The notes under the pieces are model-generated. The model was not told where the DNA came from. It saw only the letters and a list, made by a program, of their open reading frames with translations, and ran no database searches. A stretch of 33,455 nt of DNA from an uncultured Oscillospiraceae bacterium (GTDB taxonomy: Bacteria; Bacillota; Clostridia; Oscillospirales; Ruminococcaceae), in contig CAKQGD010000017.1 of assembly GCA_934232845.1 (NCBI GenBank), forward strand, positions 1 to 33,455. Reading direction: 5' to 3'. Position numbers and translations under genes: made by a program. Below, piece after piece: positions 8,650-15,712 of this stretch. Numbering within the stretch: the stretch's first letter is position 1; every line of letters starts with the position of its first letter.

Positions 8650-8714
8650 ATTTTCATGCGGACCAATTCGCATTCGTCAAAGTGCGAAAAAGCCTGCTTT
8701 CTTGTTCCTTTTGC

Positions 8715-8750
8715 AGGAGAACCGCGCTTTTTGCACGGCTCTTATTTTTT
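8715..8750 (+). terminator. Riboswitch expression-platform terminator
   Basis: AGGAG-aa-CCG-c-GC pairs with GC-a-CGG-CTCTT around a T5 loop, followed by TATTTTTT. It lies between the glycine aptamer and the symporter start, implying control by premature termination. Whether glycine turns the gene on or off is not resolved by inspection. Confidence 0.7.
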
Positions 8751-8855
8751 GTAACTTTGGCCGCCAAAAAGTATGGTCCTGCGGAAACGTCCTCTGCCGG
8801 TGCGGATTTTCTCATTTGCTCATCAGTCGGGAAAAGAGAAGGGAGAAATTTGTCA

Positions 8856-10259
8856 ATGTCTGCTTTTATTAGTTTCTTTACGGGTCCTCTGAACACGGTG
8901 GCATGGATCTATATTCTGCTGCCCTGCGTCTTTGTCGGCGGTCTTTACCTGACCATCGGCTCCGGTGCAGTACAGTTCAGACACTTCGGCTATGCCATGA
9001 AAAACACGGTGGGAAAAATGTTCCAAAAGCAGGAGGCCGGTGAGGGCGCCGTGACTCCTCTGCAGGCCGTCACAACCGCTCTTGCAGCAACTGTCGGCAC
9101 CGGCAACATCGTCGGCACCTCTCAGGCCATCGCCATGGGCGGCTACGGCGCCGTGTTCTGGCTGTGGCTCGCCGCGCTCCTCGGCATGGTGATCAAATAT
9201 TCCGAGGTGACGCTGTCTATTCGTTTCCGCGAGCGTGACGCTAAGGGCGACTGGGTCGGCGGTCCGATGTACTACATCACCAACGGACTCGGAAAGAGCT
9301 GGAAATGGCTGGCTGTTCTGTACTGCGTATTCGCCTCTCTCGCTTCCTTCGGCATCGGAAATATGTCGCAGGCCAATTCGATCGTTTCTTCGATCAACAA
9401 TGCCATCGACGCATTTATTCCCGCCGCTGCCGCTTCCCGTTCCACAATCAATCTGATTCTCGGCGTTGTACTGGCTGTGGTAACCGCCCTTGTTCTTTTC
9501 GGCGGAATCAAGCGCATCGGTTCCGTTACAGAAAAGCTGATTCCCTTTATGAGCTGCCTTTATATTCTTTTCACTCTTATTGTAATCATCGGCAATATCG
9601 GAGGAATCGGCGACGCTTTCGGAAAAATCTTCAAGGCAGCCTTCACTCCTCAGGCCGTCATGGGTGCAGGCTCCGGTATTCTGCTGAAGAACGCCGTTGT
9701 CTGGGGCCTTCGCAGAAGTGCTTTCTCCAATGAGGCCGGTCTCGGTTCCGCTGCCATCGCGCATGCCGCCGCAGAAACGGAAGGACCTGTACAGCAGGGC
9801 ATTTACGGTATCTTTGAGGTTTTTATGGACACCATTGTCATCTGCACGCTGACCGCTCTGACGATCATTATCAGCGGTGTGGATATCGCATGGGGCGTCA
9901 AACCCGGCTCCGAATTGATTACAACCGCGTTCGGAACTATTTTCGGCGGAAAGATCGCGTCTTTGTTCATTGCGATCGCATTGATTCTCTTTGCTTATTC
10001 CACGATTCTCGGCTGGTCTCTCTACGGAACCCGCTGCATACAGTACCTGTTCGGTCATAAGGCTGCGAAGGTTTATCAGCTTCTTTTCATTCTCGTGATT
10101 GTCATTGGCTCCGTAACCTCTCTGAACGTCGTGTGGGATATCTCTGATACCTTTAACGGCTTGATGGCCATTCCGAACTTTATCGCTCTGTTTGCCCTTT
10201 CGCCCGTCGTATTCAAACTGACGAAGGAATTTTTCTCGAAGCAGAAAATCTCTAAGTGA
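8856..10259 (+). CDS. Sodium:alanine/glycine symporter (AGCS family)
   Basis: An inner-membrane symporter importing alanine or glycine with Na+. The product is 467 aa, typical of AGCS, with about ten or eleven hydrophobic helices. Family signatures include TALAATVGTGNIVGTSQAIA (about residues 68-87), GGYGAVFWLWLAALLGMVIKYSE and GGPMYYI, plus FSNEAGLGSAAIAHAAAET in the second half. The start is ATG 8856 with a GGGAG site 10 nt upstream. The frame is open further upstream, but that extension would run through the riboswitch terminator. The glycine riboswitch points to glycine as a physiological substrate or signal. It is monocistronic, ending at a bidirectional terminator facing the peptidase gene. 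Confidence 0.95.
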   Translation: MSAFISFFTGPLNTVAWIYILLPCVFVGGLYLTIGSGAVQFRHFGYAMKNTVGKMFQKQEAGEGAVTPLQAVTTALAATVGTGNIVGTSQAIAMGGYGAVFWLWLAALLGMVIKYSEVTLSIRFRERDAKGDWVGGPMYYITNGLGKSWKWLAVLYCVFASLASFGIGNMSQANSIVSSINNAIDAFIPAAAASRSTINLILGVVLAVVTALVLFGGIKRIGSVTEKLIPFMSCLYILFTLIVIIGNIGGIGDAFGKIFKAAFTPQAVMGAGSGILLKNAVVWGLRRSAFSNEAGLGSAAIAHAAAETEGPVQQGIYGIFEVFMDTIVICTLTALTIIISGVDIAWGVKPGSELITTAFGTIFGGKIASLFIAIALILFAYSTILGWSLYGTRCIQYLFGHKAAKVYQLLFILVIVIGSVTSLNVVWDISDTFNGLMAIPNFIALFALSPVVFKLTKEFFSKQKISK

Positions 10260-10293
10260 TAAATTCGTTTTCTTTTCTTCATTTGTTCCTTGA

Positions 10294-10330
10294 ACGGAAG
10301 CGCTCTTTTAAAAAGAGCGCTTCCGTTTTT
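10294..10330. terminator. Bidirectional terminator between symporter and M23 peptidase
   Basis: ACGGAAGCGCTCTTTT (10294-10309) faces its exact complement at 10311-10326 with almost no loop. A T run follows on the plus strand. It abuts the TAA of the convergent peptidase gene at 10331. Confidence 0.9.
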
Positions 10331-11023
10331 TTACATATCCGAGCGGCTCTTTTCCCATAATTCCCGAAGAAAATCAGCCGTTTCCGATAGTCTGCGTGCG
10401 CACTGTTCGGCGGTCTTGCAGGCTTCCGCCAGACATTGTATTTTATTTTCGTCTAAAATTTCGAAGTCTTGGGGATTGAGCCATTGAGGATTGTAGGTCG
10501 GTTCTGCAATTGTCTGCCCGTCACCCTTCCACAGCCAAAGGGAGGGGTCCGCCGTGGTGTCCGAGCCCTTTTTCCAAAATGTGTGGCCGGCCGAAACCTG
10601 CGGTGACCAAAGCGCGTATTTCGGCGTCGTATCCAGATCGAATTCCATGTGCAGATGGTAATCTGCCGTGCCTTCTTTTCCTTCGACACCCAGAATGTCT
10701 CCCGTATCCACCGTATCTCCGGTTCTGACGGTCGCGGAAGCAAGATGCATATAACGCACCGTCAAGTCCCGCATCTCTCCCGAACGGCTCTCGCATTCTT
10801 TATAGAGCACCGCCGCACCATATCCGAGGGAGTTGTCCCTGCCGCAGGCAAGTACTTTTCCCCTGCCGGAGGCATAAATATGTGCATCTGTTCCGGCCTT
10901 TCCCTGAATGGACGAAAGATCGATTCCGTAATGGGGATAGCCCCAGTATTTCAGATACTCGGGATTTTTATATCCGCAGAGCATCATCTGCCGAATAAAC
11001 GGCATATGCAGTCTTTGTGTCAT
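10331..11023 (-). CDS. M23 (LytM-type) metallopeptidase without signal peptide
   Basis: A 230-aa zinc endopeptidase of family M23, which cuts peptide cross-links of peptidoglycan. The metal and catalytic ligands are visible: His31 and Asp35 in HYGID, His93 in YMHL, and His123/His125 in the HLH motif. The remainder includes Trp-rich (PSLWLWKGDG) and C-terminal helical segments. No signal peptide or membrane helix is seen and the protease domain starts almost at once. This is unusual for a housekeeping cell-wall hydrolase and closer to phage endolysin-like M23 proteins, although no other phage gene is nearby. ATG 11023 has AAAGGAAA just upstream, and a good promoter precedes it. A cytosolic or holin-dependent role is inference. 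Confidence 0.85.
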   Translation of the reverse strand: MTQRLHMPFIRQMMLCGYKNPEYLKYWGYPHYGIDLSSIQGKAGTDAHIYASGRGKVLACGRDNSLGYGAAVLYKECESRSGEMRDLTVRYMHLASATVRTGDTVDTGDILGVEGKEGTADYHLHMEFDLDTTPKYALWSPQVSAGHTFWKKGSDTTADPSLWLWKGDGQTIAEPTYNPQWLNPQDFEILDENKIQCLAEACKTAEQCARRLSETADFLRELWEKSRSDM

Positions 11024-11073
11024 ATCATTTCCTTTCTGTCAATAAAAACGATTTTTTCGGATCCGATATGATA

Positions 11074-11102
11074 ATTAAAGCATAATTTCGTATTTTTGTC
11101 AA
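11074..11102 (-). promoter_or_regulatory. Promoter of the M23 peptidase gene
   Basis: On the minus strand TTGACA (11102-11097), 17 nt, then TTTAAT (11079-11074), about 50 nt before the start codon. Confidence 0.75.
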
Positions 11103-11370
11103 TTTAAATATGAAAAAATCGTTGTACTCAAGTGTATTTATTCTTCGCCTCAGCCTTTTATAAACATATCGGATCAAGCGCACAAGCCCTGCATGCCGCT
11201 TCAGGAAGCCTAACCCTCTTCTGTTTTTGGCCACAATAAAAGGAGCGCAAAACCTGGCAGAACAGCCTGCGGGAATTGATTTGCTGCGTCCGGCACTCTC
11301 TAAAACCTTTTGTATTTTATTCTGTACGTATCAATGCGGATACTCGTTCAATTTTCCTTATGAAAACAAG
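11103..11370. other. Gene-free stretch between the peptidase promoter and a terminator
   Basis: No supported gene. A minus-strand open frame (GTG near 11235) starts without a ribosome site and runs through the peptidase promoter. I see no repeats or RNA motifs here. Confidence 0.5.
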
Positions 11371-11404
11371 AAAAACCGCCCAACATGATTGTCCGGCGGT
11401 TTTC
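11371..11404. terminator. Bidirectional terminator downstream of the DUF4180 pseudogene
   Basis: AAAACCGCC (11372-11380) pairs with GGCGGTTTT (11395-11403), with an inner CAA/TTG pair. It is followed by CTTATTT on plus and by TTTTTCTTGTTTTC on minus. It probably ends the minus-strand DUF4180 transcript. Confidence 0.75.
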
Positions 11405-11420
11405 TTATTTGCGAGAGAGC

Positions 11421-11466
11421 GGGTAAAAGGTGCGTAAAGAGGGGTAAAAACTAACTTTAGGTGCGT
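11421..11466. repeat. Short direct repeats GGGTAAAA + GGTGCGT, two copies
   Basis: GGGTAAAA occurs at 11421-11428 and 11442-11449, and GGTGCGT at 11429-11435 and 11460-11466, in the same order. They lie between the terminator and the DUF4180 stop. The function is unknown; an old recombination site is one possibility. Confidence 0.5.
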
Positions 11467-11490
11467 GACTTTTTCCAAGTCAAAAATAAA

Positions 11491-11852
11491 TTACCGTGTC
11501 AGCATTGCAGCGGCTTCATCCTGTGACGCAACAAAGAACGCATCTTTCCCTTTGTTGCTTTCATAGATAAAGTCTTTCAATGGTTTGCTTGTGTAATGTA
11601 AATAGTCACCGTAAATTGCAATGCGGCCACCATAATTCACATATTTCTGTAAAACCTCACCGGCAAGGCCTTTGCTGAGAACGAAAAAGTCATCTATAAT
11701 CAGCTTTTTGTCATGATGATATTTTTTGTACCAATATCATATTTTGCAGACATAAGCACATCTAAAGCAGGTTGTGCATCTGTAATAACGAGGTCGTTCC
11801 TATTCACAACGGCACAAACAACACCGTTCTTTTCAATTTTTGTTAATTGCAT
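11491..11852 (-). pseudogene. DUF4180 protein gene, frameshifted
   Basis: Reading from ATG 11852 (GGGAG site 8 nt upstream) gives about 50 residues, including LVITDAQPALDVLMSAKYDIGT, then a TGA. Shifting frame at the T5/A5 run at 11705-11709 restores the rest: LIIDDFFVLSKGLAGEVLQK, YVNYGGRIAIYGDYLHYTSK, then FIYESNKGKDAFFVASQDEA and a TAA at 11491-11493. Together this is a full-length (about 120 aa) DUF4180 protein, a small family of unknown function often found near regulators. The span of 362 nt is one short of 121 codons, so one missing A explains the break. A homopolymer site makes sequence error as likely as a true mutation. Confidence 0.75.
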
Positions 11853-11908
11853 TTTGCTATCTCCCGCCAAATTGAAATTTGTATGATAGCATATTCAAAG
11901 ACAATTTC

Positions 11909-12077
11909 CAATGATGTTTCGCCTGCGGCGATATGATGTTATGCTTCGCATAATAATGTTGCTCCCGTTAGTCGCAATGATGTGATGTTTGCCATCATGT
12001 GCCGTCAGGCACACATCATTCACGAAGTGAACATCATTGGCGCGGCCTGCATCCTTTGCCAAAGGCAAACATCATTG
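11909..12077. repeat. Nested palindromic element (REP/MITE-like) with ATGATGT/ACATCAT helices
   Basis: Three fully nested inverted pairs are seen. The outer pair is an 11-mer at 11909-11919 with 12067-12077; the middle is ATGATGT 11933-11939 with ACATCAT 12031-12037; the inner is a 9-mer at 11976-11984 with 12012-12020. Small hairpins sit between them: CGCC/GGCG at 11920-11930, TTATGC/GCATAA at 11939-11953, GATG/CATC at 11984-11996, GTGCC/GGCAC at 11999-12012, TTCAC/GTGAA at 12019-12031 and CCTTT/AAAGG at 12053-12065. No coding frame fits. It resembles a repetitive extragenic palindrome or a structured RNA. Confidence 0.7.
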
Positions 12078-12118
12078 AAAAAGCGAACCTTTGTCAGTAG
12101 ACAAAAGTTCGCTTTTTC
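12077..12118. terminator. Terminator downstream of tRNA-Gly
   Basis: AAAAAGCGAAC (12078-12088) pairs with GTTCGCTTTTT (12107-12117), continued by TTTGTC/GACAAA around an AGTA loop. It begins right after the tRNA CCA end on the minus strand and has T runs on both strands. Confidence 0.85.
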
Positions 12119-12119
12119 G

Positions 12120-12193
12120 TGGAGCGGATAATGGGAGTCGAACCCACCTCCACGGCTTGGGAAGCCGTTGTTTTACCGATAAACTATATCCGC
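12120..12193 (-). tRNA. tRNA-Gly, anticodon CCC
   Basis: On the minus strand the acceptor arm GCGGATA (from 12193) pairs with TATCCGC, followed by discriminator T and an encoded CCA (12122-12120). The D arm contains TAGTTTATCGGTAAAACA. The anticodon stem ACGGC/GCCGT holds the loop TTCCCAA with anticodon CCC, and the T arm has GGTTCGACTCC. The sequence closely follows known bacterial tRNA-Gly(CCC), reading GGG codons. It has a strong promoter and its own terminator, so it is a single-gene unit. Confidence 0.95.
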
Positions 12194-12209
12194 GGATGCG
12201 TCGGTGAAT

Positions 12210-12238
12210 ATTATAGCGCATCCAAAAGTGTTTTTCAA
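12210..12238 (-). promoter_or_regulatory. tRNA-Gly promoter
   Basis: On the minus strand TTGAAA (12238-12233), exactly 17 nt, then a perfect TATAAT (12215-12210), 17 nt before the mature tRNA 5' end. Confidence 0.85.
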
Positions 12239-12257
12239 GTATTTCCTGCCGAAAGAT

Positions 12258-13511
12258 TTACGAGAGCGCCAGCGTGGGACGAAATTCCTCCGGTACGCTG
12301 TGTTCAATAATCGAGCGGATGTATGCAAGCGTCAGCTTCTGCGTCGGCACAACGTCATAAATCGCATCGAGCTGCTCCATACCGTGACGAGAGGCCAACT
12401 CGTCGGTATACTGTTCGTAAGGGTAAATCCGGATATCCTTGGCAAGCCCTTCGTAATGAATGACGGTGGGCAGAATCTCTGCCCGGGTGATTGATACTTC
12501 GCCGGTTTCTCCGTTCTTGGTAATATCAAGATCAAGAATACCGCCCACCATGTTCTGGGGATACAGCATATTCCCGATAAAGTTGCCGAGCGAATAGACC
12601 ACAAGCGTGCGGTTGCCGTTTACTCCCTCGCGCCATTCGACGGGCTGAAGCGTATGAGAGTGCGAGCCAAGCACCAAATCGACGCCCCAGTCCGCAAACT
12701 GCTGGGCAAGCGCCTGCTGATTTTCGTTTGCATCAAGGCTGTACTCCGTTCCCCAGTGCGGCACGACAATTACAAAATCCGCGCTTTCCCGCGCGAAAGC
12801 GATCTGCTGCTCCATCAGCTCAAATTCATCGGTACGGATGTAGCGCATCGCGGTATCGGCAGGCAGTGAAAGCCCGTTTGTCTGCTCAGTCATCGGTACC
12901 CATGCAATGGTAATTCCGTTTTTCTCCGTTAATACGGGGCTTTGCATGGCTTCCTCCGTGCGCCACGCACCAAAAACCGTCACACCCTGCTCTTCCCAGA
13001 AGTCGAGAGCAGCCGCAAGCCCTTCTTCCCCCATATCAAACATATGATTATTGGCGACGCTCACCACGTCAAAACCGATCTCCGCCATATGGCGGCCGAG
13101 CGCCTCCGGCGTGTTGAACCGCGGATATCCCGAAAGAGGATAAAGTTTCTCTGCAATAATGGTTTCCTGATTGATAAAAGAAAGATCCGCATCCGCAATC
13201 ATTTCCGCGACATGTTCATACATCGGAGAAAAATCATAGCCGTTTCCGTCCGCGTACTGCGCGGCCTGTTTATAAATGCTGTCGTGAATCAGATTGTCCC
13301 CGACCGCCTTGAGACGAAGGACCGCATCCGGCTGCTTCTGCGCGGAAACAGGCTCCGCCGGCTGCGAAGCGCTCTGCTGCTCTTCCGAAGAATTCTGCAC
13401 TCTGCCAAATGTACCGGCCGCAAACAAAACTCCCGCGCAGCAGACGCACAGGCCAACCGCCAGCAGTACAAACGCGCCTTGTCTATTTTTTCTGTGATTT
13501 CTTTGTCTCAT
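12258..13511 (-). CDS. CapA family protein (PGA_cap metallophosphatase-like), membrane-anchored
   Basis: A 417-aa protein of the CapA/PGA_cap family, named after the poly-gamma-glutamate capsule protein; many members are uncharacterised envelope phosphoesterase-like proteins. Residues about 13-34 form a membrane anchor or signal segment, followed by a Ser/Gln/Pro-rich linker to about residue 60. The calcineurin-like domain shows LKAVGDNLIHDSIY, FINQETIIA, SVANNHMFDMGEEG, VVPHWGTEY and LGSHSHTLQPVEW, which are the conserved metal-site blocks. ATG 13511 has AAGGAG upstream. No capsule synthesis genes (capB, capC) are nearby, so a capsule role is not supported here. It lies 59 bp downstream of cardiolipin synthase on the same strand and may be cotranscribed. 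Confidence 0.9.
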   Translation of the reverse strand: MRQRNHRKNRQGAFVLLAVGLCVCCAGVLFAAGTFGRVQNSSEEQQSASQPAEPVSAQKQPDAVLRLKAVGDNLIHDSIYKQAAQYADGNGYDFSPMYEHVAEMIADADLSFINQETIIAEKLYPLSGYPRFNTPEALGRHMAEIGFDVVSVANNHMFDMGEEGLAAALDFWEEQGVTVFGAWRTEEAMQSPVLTEKNGITIAWVPMTEQTNGLSLPADTAMRYIRTDEFELMEQQIAFARESADFVIVVPHWGTEYSLDANENQQALAQQFADWGVDLVLGSHSHTLQPVEWREGVNGNRTLVVYSLGNFIGNMLYPQNMVGGILDLDITKNGETGEVSITRAEILPTVIHYEGLAKDIRIYPYEQYTDELASRHGMEQLDAIYDVVPTQKLTLAYIRSIIEHSVPEEFRPTLALS

Positions 13512-13570
13512 GAATCAATCTCCTTTTTCCCTGTACCGCATCCGAAAGGGGCTTTTCAGAATTTATCCAT

Positions 13571-15112
13571 TCACATCAGCGGAGCAAAAACCCGCAGTAC
13601 GCCGCGTACAAGTCCCGCAGTCAAGCCCGGACGGATAATTTCGCTGTCCATTGTAATTTCTTCGCTGACAGAGAGCGTTTTGAGAAAATCGTCGCGCACC
13701 GCTCTCACGGTATCGCTCTGCGTCAGCCAAACGCCGCACTCAAAATGCAGGCTCAGGCTGCGATAATCAAGATTCACGCTGCCGACCGTCGCCACACGAT
13801 CGTCGGAAACCATCGTTTTGGCATGCACAAAGCCCGGCGTATACTCATAAATCCGCACACCGGCCTCCAAAAGCTGCGGATAATAGGCCCGGGTCACTGC
13901 AAGCACATACCACTTATCGGGAATATGCGGGGTTAAAATACGCACATCCACACCGCTGCGTGCCGCCAGACAAAGTGCGGTAGAAACCGCATCATCCAGC
14001 ACAAGGTACGGGGTGCAGATGTAAACATACTCTTGAGAACGGTGAATCAGATTCAGATACACCATCTCCGCCACATCCTCCGGGTTCAGCGGGTTGCTGG
14101 CATAGGGCTGCACAAAGCCTCCTCCGTCCGCACACACCAGTCCCAGCGGCCTGTATTTCTCAATATTCAGCGCCTTGGTGGTCGCAGCCTCCCACATGGT
14201 GAGAAACATCCGCGTAAAAGCAAAGGCCGCCTCACCGCGCACCATAACGCCCGCGTCCTTCCAATGGCCGCAGCGCTCAATAGCGTTGATATATTCGTCG
14301 GCAAGATTATACCCGCCGGTAAAAGCGACCGTCCCGTCGATTACGGTGATTTTTCGGTGATCGCGGTTGTTGAGCATAGCGGTCAGAATCGGCACAACGG
14401 GAAGCAGCCTGCTCGCATGAATCCCCCGCGCCGCAAGCTGCTTCGTATAATCAGAAGGCAGTGTAAGAATGCAGCCGAACCCGTCGTACAGCACGCGAAC
14501 CTCTACTCCCTGTGCGGCTTTTTCCGTGAGAATATCAAGAATTTGGTTCCACATGCTTCCTTCTTCAATAATAAAGTACTCCAAGAAAATATACCGCTTG
14601 GCCTCACGCAGAGCTTTTTTCATTTCTTCAAAAGCAGCTTCTCCCGAAGGAAAAAAGCGTGCCGCGCTGTTGCCGTACACCGGATAGCCGACCGCGGAGG
14701 TGTATTTTGCCTGTGTGGCCAGCTGAGAATCGTATTCCTCCAGACGCTCCATCACGTCGCAGTTCTGTGCAAAAGAAGCATCTCGGCGCGTCAGCACCCG
14801 TTTAAAGTATTTTGCAAGCCCCCAGCCTGTCCTCGGCTGACCAAAAATCAAATACATGGTGCCGCCGACCAGCGGGAGAAGCACGATTAAAAGCACCCAC
14901 GCCATTTTGTAGGAAGGATTTCCCGGACGGTTAATGACATAGAGCCCCATCAAAAGCGAAAGAACAATAAAGAACACGTACAGAAACGCAAAATAGTTCG
15001 ACAGCTTGACAATAAAAAGCAGAAGAATCAAGAGCTGTATCAGGATCAGAAACGCTGTCATAACAGCGCGTGAAAACAAAATAGATCGCGCGCGTTTTCC
15101 GACGGATTTCAT
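13571..15112 (-). CDS. cls: Cardiolipin synthase
   Basis: A phospholipase D-type cardiolipin synthase that joins two phosphatidylglycerols at the membrane. The product is 513 aa. Two N-terminal membrane regions (about residues 17-60 and 70-90, the second ending YLIFGQ) are followed by two HKD catalytic motifs: His252-Lys254-Asp259 (HRKITVID) and His430-Lys432-Asp437 (HAKTMVSD). The start is ATG 15112 with AAGGAG 8 nt upstream; the frame also opens at 15130, but that places the ribosome site inside the gene. A TTGCAA-17-TACAAT promoter precedes it. Bacterial paralogues with other PLD activity exist, but length and layout fit Cls well. Confidence 0.94.
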   Translation of the reverse strand: MKSVGKRARSILFSRAVMTAFLILIQLLILLLFIVKLSNYFAFLYVFFIVLSLLMGLYVINRPGNPSYKMAWVLLIVLLPLVGGTMYLIFGQPRTGWGLAKYFKRVLTRRDASFAQNCDVMERLEEYDSQLATQAKYTSAVGYPVYGNSAARFFPSGEAAFEEMKKALREAKRYIFLEYFIIEEGSMWNQILDILTEKAAQGVEVRVLYDGFGCILTLPSDYTKQLAARGIHASRLLPVVPILTAMLNNRDHRKITVIDGTVAFTGGYNLADEYINAIERCGHWKDAGVMVRGEAAFAFTRMFLTMWEAATTKALNIEKYRPLGLVCADGGGFVQPYASNPLNPEDVAEMVYLNLIHRSQEYVYICTPYLVLDDAVSTALCLAARSGVDVRILTPHIPDKWYVLAVTRAYYPQLLEAGVRIYEYTPGFVHAKTMVSDDRVATVGSVNLDYRSLSLHFECGVWLTQSDTVRAVRDDFLKTLSVSEEITMDSEIIRPGLTAGLVRGVLRVFAPLM

Positions 15113-15137
15113 ATTCCATCTCCTTTCCATTCATTTC

Positions 15138-15166
15138 ATTGTATCCGATTCGGACAGATTTTGCAA
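15138..15166 (-). promoter_or_regulatory. cls promoter
   Basis: On the minus strand TTGCAA (15166-15161), 17 nt, TACAAT (15143-15138), about 25 nt before the cls start. Confidence 0.7.
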
Positions 15167-15273
15167 TCTTACAGAAAAGGTGATTTTATAGAACAGAAAA
15201 AATTTTTGAAAAGTTTTATGAAATTCAGATACATTATGGTTTATTTCGTTAAAATCTCTGTTGGAAAAAACAG

Positions 15274-15302
15274 TTGACTTTAAGAGGAAAAACGTTTACA
15301 AT
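15274..15302 (+). promoter_or_regulatory. Promoter of the liv operon leader
   Basis: TTGACT (15274-15279), exactly 17 nt, TACAAT (15297-15302). It drives transcription through an 85-codon leader ORF and a terminator before livJ. No second promoter fits between that terminator and livJ. Confidence 0.8.
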
Positions 15303-15358
15303 TTATGACAAGCTAATCGAGATTCCCTTACTTTAAACCGCGAAAGGAGCCGGAAGAA

Positions 15359-15616
15359 ATGACCGCAATCATGAAGTTTTTCTGCAATACTTCCTGCTTC
15401 GCTTCTGCCGAAAGCGCAGAGGCTGCTTTTGCGTGCGCAAACACTTTTAATGCCGTTGCCATCTTTGCGGGCGCCGTTCTTGCGGCGTCCGTTCTTTTTG
15501 TTCTTCTGGGCGTAGTAGGCCTTTTGGTACTGTCTGTACTGATTCTTGCGATTCTGGGCATTCTGGTAGTAATTCGCAGTGAAACCCGTCCAAAAGAACA
15601 AAAGCGGCGCTTGTAA
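15359..15616 (+). CDS. 85-aa Leu/Val/Ile-rich ORF in the liv leader (leader peptide or small membrane protein)
   Basis: I do not recognise a family. ATG 15359 has an AAAGGAG site 9 nt upstream, so translation is likely. The N-terminal third is Ala/Cys-rich. Residues about 31-72 form one very hydrophobic stretch in which about 26 of 42 residues are Leu, Val or Ile. A charged tail RSETRPKEQKRRL ends it. The stop lies 15 nt before a strong terminator that precedes the branched-chain amino-acid transporter genes. Two readings are possible: a small membrane protein with one or two helices, or an unusually long attenuation leader whose Leu/Val/Ile codons sense charged tRNA. The context favours a regulatory role, but both could hold. 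Confidence 0.6.
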   Translation: MTAIMKFFCNTSCFASAESAEAAFACANTFNAVAIFAGAVLAASVLFVLLGVVGLLVLSVLILAILGILVVIRSETRPKEQKRRL

Positions 15617-15651
15617 ATCCAAACTGGAAAGCGGCTTTCGTCTTTTGGACG
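15587..15651 (+). promoter_or_regulatory. Candidate antiterminator pairing in the liv leader
   Basis: CGTCCAAAAG (15587-15596, codons 77-80 of the leader ORF) is the exact complement of CTTTTGGACG (15642-15651), which forms the loop and upper 3' arm of the downstream terminator. The helix would enclose the terminator's 5' arm and so exclude normal terminator folding. CTTTTGG at 15521-15527, which encodes Leu-Leu codons of the leader, can alternatively pair with CCAAAAG 15590-15596 and mask the antiterminator strand. Confidence 0.55.
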
Positions 15652-15665
15652 AGGGCCGCCTTTTT
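15631..15665 (+). terminator. Terminator/attenuator in the liv leader
   Basis: GCGGCTTTCGTC (15631-15642) pairs over its full length, with two G-U pairs, with GACGAGGGCCGC (15648-15659). The loop is TTTTG and a T5 run follows at 15661-15665. Only 47 nt separate it from the livJ start and no promoter is visible there, so the operon depends on read-through. Confidence 0.85.
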
Positions 15666-15712
15666 AGTATAAAGCAGTTTCCAAAGAAAAATGATAAAGG
15701 AGAGTTCCACCA

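Noticed and set aside
11025..11234. A 69-codon minus-strand frame before the M23 gene
   Set aside because: No ribosome site, runs through the peptidase promoter, no recognisable domain.
11905..12080. CRISPR array
   Set aside because: The repeated ATGATGT/ACATCAT units are short, occur in both orientations as nested palindromes and lack uniform spacers; no cas genes.
12258..13511. Poly-gamma-glutamate capsule operon
   Set aside because: A CapA-like protein alone, next to cardiolipin synthase, with no capB or capC; many CapA-like proteins are unrelated to capsules.
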